Below are positions 10,162 through 22,975 of a DNA stretch of 64,000 nt, in pieces. This stretch comes from Thinopyrum elongatum. Taxonomy: Eukaryota; Streptophyta; Magnoliopsida; Poales; Poaceae. Numbering within the stretch: position 1 is the stretch's first letter; the number at the start of each line of letters is the position of its first letter. The position numbers and the translations under genes are program-made. Below the pieces are notes generated by a model that had not been told where the DNA came from, did no database searches, and saw only the letters and a list, made by a program, of their open reading frames with translations. Location of the stretch: positions 730,680,970 to 730,744,969 of the forward strand of contig CM022303.1 of NCBI GenBank assembly GCA_011799875.1. Direction: 5' to 3'.

Positions 10162-13100
10162 ATGAAGTTTGTCGCGTGGAATTGTCGAGGCATGGGTAGG
10201 AGTTTTTATAATCACAAAATGCTTTTCCTTGCCAGGCTCATCCAGTCGACAAAAGCGCAGGTAACCTTCATCTCGGAAATTAAATCTTCGAAGGTTAAGT
10301 CCTCTGATCTCAATTCACGTTTTGGCATGAATAATAGCATTGTTGTTCCTAGTCGGGGTAAGTCTGGAGGTCTGTGGCTTATGTGGAATGATGAGGTCCA
10401 TATTACAGTTCACACAGCTAATTTCCATACTATCTTAGCCACAGCTTTTAATTCTGCTACTAGCTTACAATTTGGGCTGGTGTGTATCTATGGTGACCCG
10501 TATCATCGTCAGACTGATCGGATATGGGATCAAATTGCCGCCTTTGTTTATGACAACCCTGGGAAACCTATGATTTGCATGGGGAATCTGAATGAAATCA
10601 TGTATGATATGGATAAGAGTTCAGCCTATATTAATTCTAATCGCATATATGCCTTCGGTTCTATGGTGAAAAACTGTGGTTTCTTTGATCTAGGTTATAG
10701 TGGTCCTGCATACACTTGGACTAACAGACATTTCTCCTCTAAGCCTACCTATGAAAGGTTGGATAGATGCTTCATGAATCCTGACTGGTGTGCTCTCTTT
10801 CCAAATACTAATGTTTTTAACCTGCCCATTATTCTCAGTGATCATGCTCCCATTTTAATCTCTACTGATGGGCAATATAAAAAACCCAGACAAAACTTTA
10901 AATTTGAGAATTGGTGGCTTATGGAATCAGACTTTCAATCCCATGCTAAATCAGTTTGGAGAAAATCTGTCAACAAACCTTTTTGTGCTAGAACTATTCA
11001 TCTTGCAGGAGCTCTTAAAAAATGGTGCCAGAAAAAGAAACCACTCCAACAGCAATTGAACATCTTGGAGCAGAAGATCCAGCAGATTCAAACGCTTCCA
11101 CCACAGGTTCAAGATCATAAGCTGGAGGCTTCTCTTATTTCTGAATATGAAAATAACATGGTCAGGTTAACTGAATTTTATAGTCCAAGAGCTAAAAAGC
11201 ACTGGGCCAAAGATGGTGACAGAAATACCTCATTTTTTCACCAAGCTGTGCTTAAAAGAAGAAGGAAAAACACTATTGTTTCTATTAAGGATGAAAATAA
11301 TATTGTCCATTTCAGCCCTGAGAAAATAGCTCAAACATTTGTTGATTATTTCAGGCACCTTTTTTCCTCTCCAAATCCTAACATTGGTAGGCCTTTTATT
11401 GGAACTCAATTTCCGTTTCAGAACCAAGAGTATGATTTTACTTATACCATTCAAGATAAGCAGGAAATTTGGCAGACTCCGTAGGATATGAAAAGAAGAG
11501 CTTCACCTGGCCCAGATGGATTCAATGTAAAATTTTATATTGCAACTTGGAGCTGGATTGGAGATGATGTCACCTCCTTGGTAAGAAACTTCTATGTCTC
11601 AGGTGTACTACCCTCTCATATCAATACCACACACATAGCCCTTATTCCTAAAAAGCTTGTGCCACTAGTTCCGACTGATTACAGGCCTATTAGCCTCTGT
11701 AATGTTATATATAAAATTATTGCTAAGACCCTTGCTAATCGGCTTAAGGCTCATTTACCTGGTTACATCCATCCTTCTCAGCAAGCCTTTGTTGAAGGCA
11801 GGAGAATATCTAACAACATTATTATAGCCCAAGAGATTACTCATTCCTTTTGTCTTAATTCTTGGGAACATGAAGCTTTCATGATCAAAATTGACCTTGC
11901 AAAAGCTTTTGATCGAATAGATTGGAAATTTATTATCGATGCTCTCTCTCATATTGGGCTGCATGGTCAATTTATCAACCTCATCCATGCTTGCATTTCT
12001 TCTCCTGTCTTCTCTGTGATTATAAATGGCCAAACATACTCCAGATTTCGTAATGCCAGGGGTATCAGACAAGGGTGCCCTCTATCGCCCTATCTATTTG
12101 TTCTAGCCATTAATGACCTTTCCATCTCTTCGCAACAGGCCATGAGACAAATCCAACTTACAGGAATAACTCTTGGACCAAATTGCTCCCCCTATTCACT
12201 CCCTTCTGTTTGCTGATGACCTACTAATTTGTGGCCAAGCATCCATCCCTGAGGCTACTATGATGGCAAATATTCTCCAGAACTTTTGTAATTCTTCAGG
12301 CCAAACTCCCAATTGGTCAAAATCAACAATTATTTTCAGCAGCAAACATGTTCAGCCTGCCATGTGTCAAGCTATCAAGAACATCTTTCCTGTCCCAGAC
12401 ATTGATTCCAGCTCTATCCACTTAGGTCATCATTTAATTCTTCCCGCGAAAGATAGAGTCTCAGCTTACAATTTTATATTTGATAAGTTTAACTCAAAAT
12501 TGAGTGGCTATCAAGCTAACAAGCTCACACATGCGGCTAGGCTCACCCTCATCAATTCGGTTCTAGCATCCATACCAGTTTATTATATGTCCAATATCCT
12601 TTTTCCGAAAAAGTTCATCTCTAAACTCACTGCTATCATCAGGAACTTTTGGTTGAATGGAATCAAAGATGAGCCCATTGCAAAATCCCTATGCCTAAGA
12701 GCCTGGAAAGATATTTGCTCCACTAAAAAGGAAGGTGGGCTAGGAATCAGAAACCTTCATGCTCTCAACCAGGGCTTAATTCTCAACGCAGCCTGGAGAA
12801 TAGTAGAAAATCATGAAGATCATCTTCATCAAATTCTCAAATCCAAGTATTTCCCTGACTCGGGATTTTGGAGAGCTAGCTCTAATGTTCCCAAGTCGGC
12901 TTTTTGGGCTTCCATCCTAAAAGTTAAACCTATCCTCGAAGCTCATTCATTCTATCAAATCACTTTTGGGAACATTTCTATTTGGAGCACTCCATGGTGT
13001 CCAGTTTGGCAAACCATCTATGGTAATTTAACTATTCAGGACAACCATTTTAGATATCCAGCTCTGGTTAAAGACTTATGGCTCCCAAACCAAAAGGCTT

Positions 13101-14407
13101 GTGATAATGCTCTCATCGACATGCTTTTTGAGTAGGAGACAGCTGCGGTCATTAAACAAACTCCTATCATCCAAAGTGACAATAAGGATATTCTCTGCTG
13201 GGATCTCACTCCTTCTGGGAAATGCAATTCAAAGTCAGCCTACAAGACTTGCTTGCAGGTTATGCAGGAACAAGGTGAGCCCAGGGCAACGCAAGTAAGT
13301 GCACAGGTAAAGTTCCTTCTCAATCAAGTTTGTAAAAGCAAGAGCATGGCTCCAAGGGTTCAAACATTTGCATGGAGGATCCTTAGAAGAGCTATCCCTA
13401 CAGGTAAAAGAGAAGGAAGATTTATTAATCACATTAGTAAACAATGCTCTAGGTGCTGTTCCCAGGAGGATGATATCCATTTATTTTTCCTATGTGACTT
13501 TGCTAGAGCGGCGTGGTTCTCTAAACCATGGTTCATTTGAATTGACATTATCATTCAAGATTGCAGGAACATAACTGAAGTTATACAAGCCATTCTTTCC
13601 ATGCAACACCCCTATGTCTCCTTGGAAAATGTTTTTACTTTTCTGTGGTGTTTATGGAAGTCCAGGAATGATAACCTGTTTGGCAGAAAGCCAGGTGAAC
13701 TTATGCAAATTTTCTGGGCAGCACAAGCAATTGAATCGAGCCAAGCCTTACTGAAGTGGGCAGAGCAGGAACAACACATCAGCACAGATTCAAGTTCCAG
13801 CTACTCCAAATCAATCATTAAGCAAGGAGAGACAATCAAATCAGATTTACTTATTACTGGTACCAAGGTTTTCTCTAATGCCTCTTGGAACAATATAAAA
13901 GTCCTAGGAAATACAAGTGCAGCTATTACAGGAATAGGAATGCATATACAAGACTTTGAGCACAGCGATTGCTACAATGTAATGATTCAAGCCTCCAAAA
14001 CTATAGCATCATCCTCCTTGCAGGCTGAAGCATCAGCTCTCTTGCTTGCGGCGCATATTGCCAATCTCCTTAACATTGGGCAGGTTTCCTTTCTCACTGA
14101 TAACTTGACTCTAGCAAGAGCAGCGGCCCAGAGAAGCATCTCTTCAACCAAAGCTAATTGTGAAATCAGGAAGGAGCTTGCAGAATATGTTCTAGTCACA
14201 AAGGAACTCCAACCTAAAGTGTTTCACATTTCAAGAGAGTTAAATGGAGTTTCCCTTAACTGTGCACATCAGGTTCTCAACCATTTTGTTGAGCCTACCT
14301 TCAGTTGCTTCAACTCAGCTCATAGGAATAAGCCATTTCCTGTATTCCAAAATTTGCAACATTGTACTTTAGAGGGCTTTGTAATTCATACTGTAAATTG
14401 TTTATGA
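10162..14407 (+). pseudogene. LINE ORF2: endonuclease, reverse transcriptase, RNase H-like
   Basis: Starts at ATG 10162 ([13 protein letters not shown], typical of plant L1 endonucleases). The endonuclease domain runs to about 10870 and ends in SDHAPILI, but the usual GDFN motif reads GNLN, so a catalytic aspartate is lost. Reverse transcriptase motifs follow (PGPDGFNVKFY, DYRPISLCN, KIDLAKAFDRIDW, GIRQGCPLSP, FADDLL), then a CxxC...HxxxxC zinc-binding segment at about 13447-13500 and an RNase H-like domain (QAEASALLLA, FLTDN) from about 13866, where the first DASW aspartate is asparagine (NASW). Breaks: TAG at 11482, an extra T near 12187 that shifts the frame just before FADD, TAG at 13133 and TGA at 13538. 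It is not functional. Confidence 0.93.
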
Positions 14408-14608
14408 GCTGAAATATATGGCGCCTTTGGTTCCTTTTCCTGTTAAAAAAAAGAATTTGTTGGGCAGTGAGAGCCGAGATCTTGAGTAGCCCCCATTGGA
14501 CACTGCACTCTCTCTCCTCACATCAGAGGCAAGTAGCCCCCATTGGCCGTTGGTGCCACAGTGTGGCTGGGGTAGGTTCAATCGCAGGTATCCGTTCCAG
14601 CAACGACA

Positions 14609-14832
14609 CGGCATTTTTTTTTGAGCCTCAACTAAGTACAAGCTATAGCATCTGTTCAGACGCGCACACACACACACCACACACATGCACACCACAACTC
14701 ACACACCCCCAACTATGCGCCTAAACCAGACCTACAACCTATATCTCCAACCGCCTTGTGAGACTTCCGAAGTCCTGGACTCCGGGAACGACGGGCACGT
14801 CGTCCTCACCTGTGGCTCGAAGACGTCGAGAG
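14609..14832 (-). mobile_element. Probable 3' end of a non-LTR retroposon, reversed
   Basis: A run of T starts an insert that is absent from the sister backbone copy at 44925-44960. In reverse complement it ends GAGGCTCAAAAAAAAA, as expected for an A-tailed SINE or 5'-truncated LINE, and contains a (GT)n-like stretch. The right border is uncertain and no clean target-site duplication could be found. Confidence 0.45.
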
Positions 14833-14940
14833 GTACCTGCGAGATTTATTAGAACTGTTCACAACAGTAACAAATATTCCTCTACAGGAAAGCTGCACGG
14901 CAGTAACAGGAACTAGCATCAGTGGTGACTGGCAGAACTT

Positions 14941-15054
14941 GTTCCAAAGAATATCAATGTGAGTCTCTTTCTGAGTAGAAACACCTTCATTAATCTTCTC
15001 AAGTCTGTCCCAGAAATCCTTAGACTTCTCCAATCTTTTGTAACGAAGGAATTA
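14941..15054 (-). pseudogene. Copia gag (UBN2-like) fragment, copy A
   Basis: The minus strand encodes EKSKDFWDRLEKINEGVS and TQKETHIDILWNK, resembling the UBN2-type gag domain of plant Copia elements (KEIWDKLETLYEG). Only about 40 codons match copy B (39358-39599), which retains a little more on the N-terminal side (YNHISKTQFLSN). The upstream part is frameshifted and the downstream part is replaced by backbone. It is a remnant with no function. Confidence 0.6.
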
Positions 15055-15347
15055 AGTCTTTGAGAGATGATTGTAGATCACATCCTTGGCTTGAGCATCC
15101 AGATGCATAAGTTTCTTCTCATAAGGTGTGATATAATGGTCATCTTCGACGATGTAGCCATTCTCGACCACATGCCCCAGATCTTCATCAATAGCCCTCA
15201 GACGGATCTTCATCTTCTCCTTCTAGAAGAGTTAGTCTTTCCCATCGAAGACAGGAATCTTCTTGGCAAACTTGAAGTTTACTTCAAATGACATACTCAA
15301 AACTCTGAGGTGGTTATACCTAAATGACCAGAGTCAAGAAGTACCTT

Positions 15348-15359
15348 GCTCAGATACCA
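15348..15359 (-). other. Initiator-Met tRNA primer-binding site of Copia fragment A
   Basis: Reverse complement TGGTATCTGAGC differs by one base from the usual TGGTATCAGAGC, and lies 2 bp from the putative LTR end. It sets the element on the minus strand. The equivalent site in copy B is 39813-39824. Confidence 0.7.
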
Positions 15360-16815
15360 ATTGTAGGATCTGAGTATATCAACCAGAGGGAGGTGAATGG
15401 GATATTTAAAATTTCTTTCGAAACTTCAAAACTCTCAGCACAGCACAGCGGAATTAACTATCAGAAGCAATACAACGAGAAGATAAGCTACAGAAGGAAG
15501 ACACTTAGAAAATAGAACTAAGCAAACAAAGATAAGAAATCTATCAGAACAGAGGCTAGAAGAATAACTCATAGCATGAGATGAGGAGCTTGCAGACATA
15601 GTAACAAATCATCCTAAGAATTATGAGAATTAAAATGAAACTAAACATGATATTAACTCAGATATAAATGCACGAGGTAAATGAACATACAGAGTCACTG
15701 ATGAACAACCACACGGGAGATAACTCAACCGATTTTTTATTGAAAGTAATGCGGTAATGAGAAAGAACCAGTGGTGCTCGATGGCGACAAGTTGTTTGTT
15801 TGACTAGTTCACACTTCTGTAAAAGAGCTATGTCTAGTTGGAGAGACTTGTGATTGAACATAGGAGCAAACCTCTCTCTGTCCTATTCTCGTCAGCGTGA
15901 AGTTCCTCGAACTTCAGTTGAATTTACTCGTGGTAGATACTTCTTGGTGATCTCCAAACCTTCAACAGACTTTGTTTTCGGTGACCACAATTACTCTTAG
16001 TCACCCTAGACATATGCCTTACCGTCAAGAGAGTGTGCAGCTCTCAAGAGTAATAGGCTTAAGAACTCTCAACTTAGATCTATGTGATGCTCAACCACTA
16101 TCTAAGGTTTAAGGTCCGGGGTTTTCCCCCAGAAAAATTCACTCAAATCTCTCAGAGAGGGGTGCTCAGACAACACTTGTCAAACCACGTGGAGCAGCCA
16201 ACCAACAACGGTTAGACGGGGTGGATATTTATAGCCGGAGTAATCCCGAGGGTGAAATGACCAATCTGGTCCTGCGGCCCAACCAATGACCGACCGGCAC
16301 ATTTCCAACGGTCGGTTTTCAAACTCACACGGCAACTTTAATTGAGGAACAAGTAAAGCCGACTCCACTACTTGAGCATTTCTCTCGAAGCATAGAAGAA
16401 CTTCGTCTCTGGCTTATGAGTAATAACTCAGCACACGTAGAGATTTCCCCCAAGTCACTTGGGATATATCTCGGTTAAGCATCGGCATAGATAAATGTCT
16501 CGAAATACTTGAACCCCTCTTGATAGTACAGTGGTCCTATGACTCAATTGAAGAAAATGAAACTACGAAAAAGAACTAAGTCTTCACGCGCTCTTCATTC
16601 TTCTCCGCTGCAGTCATATCTCTCGGACCACACTCCATAGCAATTGCTTCCGCTCAGCAATATTTTTAGGGGTCTATTCTGACACACAAACTTCTCGGTA
16701 GCATACTCCTTGAAGACTTAGCATACTTCTCTGCTGCGCAGATAACTCTCACAGAAGTTTATAGCAAACTTCTCATAACTCCAGGGGCCATCTCTCTCTG
16801 TGTGCACTTGCAAAC

Positions 16816-17999
16816 TATAGGAAATATGCCGTAGAGGCAATAATAAATGTAATTGTTTATTTCCATATTGATAATTATGTTTACATTCCATGCTATAACT
16901 GCAATGGTCCTTGATTCCGTATATCCATAAAGTCTCAGAGGAAAACTCATATGCACGTGTGGAATAATAAACGATAAAATGTATCCCTAGTCATGCCTCT
17001 AAGACTAGCTCAAGTGCAGCATGATGATGACATTTTCCTAATCATGGGCATGTCTATGCCGATGACTTTGAGGACACAATGTTAGAAGAACACTTGTGTT
17101 GAATCGACTCAAATGATGTTATGCTATGAGATACATTCATCACAAGTTAATGGTTAATAACTCAAAGAAAGTTATATATTTGCATGAGAGTATCGAGTTC
17201 CTTCAGACTTGCTTCATGAACTTTGGGGTTTGTTAAATGTCATTATAATAGGGTGGCTATTACGGTGGCTTACGAGTTCACGGAAAAGTATGACAAAGAA
17301 CTAGATAGCTCAAGATTGGTATTTGCTCCTCCGACGATGGAGATATATTCTTGGGGCCCTCTTGGTGTTACGGTATCCATCATCGTCTAGCTAGCCACAG
17401 TGTGATTTGATCACAAGGGATGCAGGAATGCGGTAACGAGAATAAAGAACAAAAACCAGTAACGAGTTAACTGGTATAGTGAACAAGATGTTGATTCATG
17501 GGGGTGCCAATAAATCTCACCTCACGTATTTGAAATATATCGTGAAGCAACAGGAACATCATTCGGTACCTAAAGGTTCACTTGAATATTCATTCGTGTG
17601 GGTATAGGGATCAATATGGATGTCCACAATTCCGCTATTGATCATTGATCGGAAAGAGTTTCAGTCATGTCTATATTTCACCGAACCTACAGGGTCACAC
17701 AGTTAAGGGTCATCTATCTATTGAATACCAAGTTAGGAGACAGATAGAAAGTCACCAAAAATGTTTCGGAGACACTGGAATAGTTTCAGAGAGAAAGTCA
17801 CCGAAAAAGTTTCAGAGACACTGGAATAGTTCCAGAGAGAAAGTCACTAGAAAAGTTTCAGAGACACTGGAATAGTTCCAGAGAGAAAGTCGATGAAAAA
17901 GTTTTGGAGATGACGAAAAAGTTTCAGAGAGAAAACCAAAAATGTTTCGGAGTAACCGAAAATGTTTCAGAGAAAAAAAAACATACCAAAAAGGTTTCG
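16816..17999 (+). mobile_element. Truncated LTR, TGTTGGAAATATGCC family, copy A
   Basis: Starts tataggaaatatgcc (copy B has the canonical tgttggaaatatgcc) and runs in parallel with 41275-42483 and, in reverse, with the solo LTR 32961-34935. It stops at ttcg/ttagccg, where backbone sequence resumes, so roughly the last 0.8 kb of the LTR is missing. Its 3' part is a run of short imperfect repeats around the phrases agagaaagtca and aagtttcagagac. Confidence 0.8.
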
Positions 18000-18761
18000 T
18001 TAGCCGTATCCTAGTATCTAACTGTAAATTTCATCCCCACTAACTATTTTTTCCTGTCGATCTCCTTCAGCCACTTCATCTGATCTCACTAACCATTTTT
18101 CTTAAACTATTGTGCTTCATAGTGAATAAAATAATAAAATGAACATCTCGTCGTGTCCTTGTTACTTGGCGCCAATTAATTATAGTCTCATCATTAACGG
18201 TACTAGCTAGTACTGTGTAGCCACAGTGTCTGAATTTGGTGTTTTCGCACCTGACTGAGATTCGCAATTTTCGTGAAATCTATGAAATATCATAGAAATA
18301 GTTCCAAAACTGCTATCAAATTCAAATTCTGTGTTTTAAAATATCTAATAAAAATTAAGTGTAGACCTTGAAACTCGAACCCACAACCTACAAAGTAGCA
18401 CAAAGGCACTCCACCAGTGCACAACAATACAGTTGGTGATAGCATTAACATTTATTTTCTTTAGAACCGTCATGCCTGGGAGTTCTTCATATTTGACCAA
18501 AAATTTCGGCCGAGATTACATTTTCACGCCCCATACCGAAAACCGTTGATTTCGCAAATTTCATCCGAAATTTTGAACGAAGTTTTTTCTCCTGGCTATG
18601 GTACGAAAGTTTATCAACAATGAACCATCTCTCTTAGAATGATTACCCCTCCATGTATTGCCATAGTATGAGAATATGGCATTGTTGGAGATGTCGTAAC
18701 ATGGCGCCTGCACAAGCACCAATGCTCATGGTCACATCCGGCTCCCCGAAGCCGAGACGAC
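18000..18761. other. Backbone sequence, copy A, no gene
   Basis: Non-coding stretch matching 42484-43235. It starts ttagccgtatcctagtatc, contains tgtctgaatttggtg, and ends at the solo LTR. Within it, 18245-18620 has the look of an unclassified transposon remnant (gaactcgaacccacaacc, aaatttcggccgagatt). No coding potential is seen. Confidence 0.6.
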
Positions 18762-20319
18762 TGATACGTTTCCGACATATCTATAATTTTTGATTGTTTC
18801 ATGCTATAATATTATCAATATTGGATACTTTATATGCATTTTATGCCATTTAATATCATTTTTGGGAACTAACCTATTAACCCAGTGCCTAGTGCCAGTT
18901 GTTGTTTTCTGCTTGTTTTTGGTTTTCCAGAAAATCTGTACCAAACGAAGTCCAAACGCAACGAAACTTTTTGACGATTTGTTCTGGACAAAAGAGACCC
19001 TAGAAGTTTTGGGAGGATATTAGATGACAAACATGGAGACAGCAAGGCAACAGGGCGCGCCCAGGGGGTAGGGTGCGCCCTGTTACCTTGTGGGCCCACG
19101 TGGCTCCGTCTGACCTAATTTTGCATCTATTAATTATGTAATATTGGGAAACCAATAGAGAGCAACCCGAAACACTTTTTCCGCCGCTACAAGTTTCTGT
19201 TCTTATTCGATCCCATCTGGAGGCCTTTTTCGGTACTCTGCCGGAGGGGGAATCGATCACGAAGGCCTTCTATTTCATCCTTGCTGCCTTCCGATGATAC
19301 GTGAGTAGTTCACCACAGACATACGGGTCCGTAGCCAGTAGCTAGATGGCTTCTTCTCTCTCTTTGATCTTCAATACCATGTGCTCCATGATCTTCACGG
19401 AGTTCTATCCGATGTAATCTTCTTTTGCGGTGTGTTTGTTGGGAACCGATGAATTATGGATTTAGGATCAGATTATTCATCGAAACTAATTGAGTCTTTT
19501 CTGAACTTTATTATGCATGATTATAATACCTTTGTATTTCTCTTCGATCTATCTGTTTAGTTTGGCCAACTAGATTGATTTATCTTCAGTGGGAGAGGTG
19601 CTTTATAGTGGGTTCAATCTTATGGGGCTCTATATCCCGGTGACAGTAGGGGACAAGACACATATTGTATTGTTGCTACTAAGGATAAAATAATGGGGTT
19701 ATTCATATTGATTGGGTTTACTTTGTCTACATCATGTCATCTTGCTTAAAGCGTTACTCTGTTTGTCATGAACTTAATACCGTAGATGCATGCTGGATAG
19801 TGGTCGATTGGTGGAGTAATAGTAGTAGATGCAGGAAGGAGGCGGTCTACTTGTCACGGACATGATGCCTATATATGTCATAATTGCCATGAATATGTCA
19901 TAATTATGCGCTTTTCTATCAATTGCCCAATAGTAATTTGTTTACCCATCGTATGCTATGTGTTCGAGAGAGAAGCCTCTAGTGAAAACTACGGCCCCCG
20001 GGTCTACTTTAATCATTTATTAAAAACCAAAATTACAATGCTGCAATTTTTATTACTTTCCTTTTGTTTTGCAATTTATCCATCTACCTATACAAGATTT
20101 AATCCTTGCAAGTAACGAGTTCAAGGGGATTGACAACCCTCTTGCTCGCGTTGGGTGAAAGTATTTGCTTTTGTGTGTGCAGGTGTTGTTCACTAGGGTC
20201 TGTGTGGTTCTCCTACTGGATTGATAACCTTGGTTCTTAACTGAGGGAAATACTTATCTCTACTGTACTGCATCTCCCCTCCTCTTCGTGGAAAATCCCA
20301 ACGCAGCTCACAAGTAGCA
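18762..20319 (+). mobile_element. Solo LTR, TGATACG family, 1,558 bp
   Basis: Begins TGATACGTTTCC and ends AAGTAGCA, with a perfect 5-bp target-site duplication ACGAC at 18757-18761 and 20320-20324. The sister block B (43230-43245) shows the unoccupied site gacgacgacggccc. No internal domain, primer-binding site or polypurine tract remains, so it is a solo LTR left by recombination. The related LTRs at 36991-39296 share its start on the opposite strand. Confidence 0.93.
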
Positions 20320-20324
20320 ACGAC

Positions 20325-22392
20325 GATGGCCCACCCAGACACCTAGGCAGCGGAGGCCTACTGCTCCACCCACCTCGTTGCTCCATTTGTTGCCACTCCC
20401 AATTGTGAGCCAGCAATTGTGGCACCCGAGATTACCATCCCACCATGGGCATCTTCCCATTACCGATGCTTCGTCAACCCAACACGTACTGGATGGGGGT
20501 ACTGATTAATAGTATTGACAAGCCGAAAAAGAATTTTTTGACCATTTTGTGCGTATGATGAATGAGAGTAAGGAAAGTAAAGTAGGCCTGTATGACGACG
20601 ATCTGTAGGGAACTTGCGATCAATCGTGACTCTCATGTGCGTGTGTCTGCGGCCAAAAGATATCAATCTTTATTACCTGTACATACGTACGTACCTACCT
20701 ACTAACGCATGTGGCTACTAACGCATTTGGCCGGAATTCAATAATCTGCTTGGGAAGTCAGCTTAGCTATGAACTATGTGTACGTGCGTCTCATGTTCAT
20801 CTCTTTCTCACTTCCCACAACTCTCGTCCTGCTCATTCTCTCTGCTGATGTCGCTGAATCTGATGGCCTTCTTCAGTTTTTCCTGGCAGATATCTGAGAT
20901 GGCACCTCTACGTACATGCAGGAGCGAAGTCGTATTTACTGGGACGGTACAAGACAATGCAAGCACATCTAGCCACTTGAAACAAGCAACAATCATCGAA
21001 AAAATAGCAACAACAACATTGATTTGTCCAGCGACAACATCATCAATGTCGTCGGATGTGGTTGGCACTCACATAATTAAGGTATTTTCTCTCCAATAGA
21101 TGTACGGTTATATCTCTATAAAGTAGCTGTTTATGTATGAAACAGGCCATGTATTATGTGCATGTCTGTTGGCTATGTATCTCTGTACTGATGATGCGTT
21201 GGCCCAAGATAATTGTGTGGCTGATTGCTTACAATTATCTTGGAAAGTGAGAAATAACCATATATCGGAAAGTTTCTCGAAGAAGGTAACATTTTCCATT
21301 AGATCTTTCTCTTTGTTAGTTTCTTTCCAAGATAATTGTGTGGTTGATTGCTTGACCAAAGCATTTAAAGGCACAAACTGAACAAATGTGGTAACATGTC
21401 TTGAGTTCCGGTTCCCAATTGTCATTTAGGTGATATATGTTTTAGTTGGGCACTTGCTACATCTGCACATATAGTTGCTAAATTGTGCACACTCTTCAAT
21501 TAATAAGAAATGAAAACTGAATAAATAAATAAATTTTCATATGGTGCAGCTTCTAGATTTATATTTGAGATCATGGATATTATTGTTTTGGATGGCTTCT
21601 ATGTCAGAAACTTTTCAATGAAATTTTGTTCCTTTTACCACGTAAGAACTATAGCGGGCAAGCAATTCATTAGAACCAGTGTGGGATTGGGCAGTGTGAA
21701 TATGAATGTCAGTGAGCACTATTATGGAGAGTAAGATCACCGCTGTAATTGTTAGAAGTAACTAATGGGCTTGGGTGGGTATTTAATTTTTTTTGACACA
21801 ACAAGTGGACGTCAACTATGTCCTTCTAGAGGGCTTACCTTGATGAAGTACACCCATTTAAATACAATTTATATTTCATTTGTTAATTTGACATCTTTGA
21901 CTGATACTATCATTAAGAATGTGTGTTCAAATGCAATACTTCAGACACACTCTACTAAAAATTAAGAACATCTGCACAGTTCAATATCTATAGACTACTG
22001 TGTATTATAATTCTTCTTTGTGTCCTGCACTGGCTTGCACATCACATTTAATATTTAGCCGGTGATCAATTCTCCACTGAATGAAATAATTCTTTTCATT
22101 TGATTCCTACATGATTGGATGTCGAATTACATTGTCCTTCTGCATTCTTATATGCATGTGCACATCCACTACCTCCCACACGATTCGATGATACGTTATC
22201 CTTTCCCATTCTATATTCATGAGCACATCCACTAAGTATGAAGTCACACTTGGTTTTTCTTTTCCATTAAAATGGCTTCGTAGTAATGTATCAATTATGA
22301 GGGTTTTATTTGACAGTTAGGTATGCTCTTTGGTATGGTATAATTAGTCCATATTGTTTCATTTATTCCTTCTTATTTGTGTCTCATATGTA
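20325..22392. other. Backbone end, then unclassified AT-rich DNA
   Basis: 20325-20530 continues block A and matches 43246-43450. From 20531 the sequence is not found elsewhere in the window. A minus-strand frame at 20808-21068 (86 codons, with a hydrophobic stretch INVVVAIFSMIVACF) and a plus-strand frame at 21133-21381 are open, but neither is recognised. This may be the body of the Helitron whose 3' end is at 23009; its 5' end could not be located. Confidence 0.35.
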
Positions 22393-22473
22393 CACCCTTT
22401 GTAAAGAAATATAAGAGCGTTTAGATTGCTATAGTGGTGATCTAAATGCTCTTATATTTCTTTGCAGAGGGAG
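22393..22473. mobile_element. Stowaway MITE, 81 bp
   Basis: Terminal inverted repeats caccctttgtaaagaaatat / atatttctttgcagaggg, flanked by TA on both sides (22391-22392, 22474-22475). The arms extend over most of the length (ataagagcgtttagat / atctaaatgctcttat). A typical short Tc1/Mariner-derived MITE of Triticeae. Confidence 0.92.
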
Positions 22474-22975
22474 TATTTATTAATTCGAGGATCTCTACCT
22501 ATCACCATGCATGTTAATCCGCATCTCCTCAATTTTTTGGCACATTATAGTTTCAGGATTAGGGTCATATGAGCAGTCGCTAGAAATATTTATTCAAGTA
22601 AGCTTATTGTAAGCAATGTATAGATCTTCTTTTATTCGTAAAATTCTATAAAGTAGAAAGAGAAAAACATAGGATTATGTTTTCAGTATCATCTTCAATC
22701 CTACAGGATTTAAACTATGTTTGTTTGCTCCATAGGAAAAACATGGCATTATTTGCAATACTCTGGAGAGTGTAACGTAAATGTACCCTTATTAAAAACT
22801 TATTTGTAAAAGCCAATAGTTTTTAAGGAAGCAGAAACATCTCAATGACATATTTGTGCTACATATCATTCTTTTCTACATCTAAGTTTAATAGTGGTGA
22901 TTTTAAATATCATTTCTAAAAGAATGTAAATATTGTTAATAAAACTATAACACATATAGTTCTATTCAGAAATAA
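22474..22975. other. AT-rich DNA left of the Helitron terminus, no gene
   Basis: No reading frame, repeat or terminus is recognised. Probably Helitron interior. Upstream at 22105-22235 a loosely repeated phrase (catgtgcacatccact / catgagcacatccact) occurs twice. Confidence 0.4.

Larger units (their letters stand above)
9693..14452 (+). mobile_element. L1-type LINE, 4.76 kb, degenerate
   Basis: Bounded by a 15-bp target-site duplication and ending in a short A tail (gttaaaaaaaa) directly before the right copy. The 5' part is pyrimidine-rich with no ORF1 (gag-like) gene, followed by a single ORF2. Plant L1 elements normally carry an upstream ORF1 with a zinc knuckle, so this copy is either internally deleted or derives from an ORF1-less lineage. 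ORF2 has several disabling mutations. Confidence 0.9.
14936..16815 (-). mobile_element. Copia-type LTR retrotransposon fragment, duplicated copy A
   Basis: Minus-strand order is gag fragment (14941-15054), leader, primer-binding site (15348-15359) and LTR sequence from 15362 rightwards. The LTR begins tgtaggatctgag on the plus strand, i.e. ends CTACA on its own strand. The far LTR end is cut by the next element at 16816. The whole fragment recurs at 39427-41274. The left junction with backbone is at tggcagaac/ttgttcc (about 14935). No polymerase region is present. Confidence 0.75.

Noticed and set aside
20250..20270. Helitron 5' end (atctctact) for the terminus at 23009
   Set aside because: The sequence is part of the 3' end of the solo LTR 18762-20319, whose borders are fixed by the ACGAC duplication.
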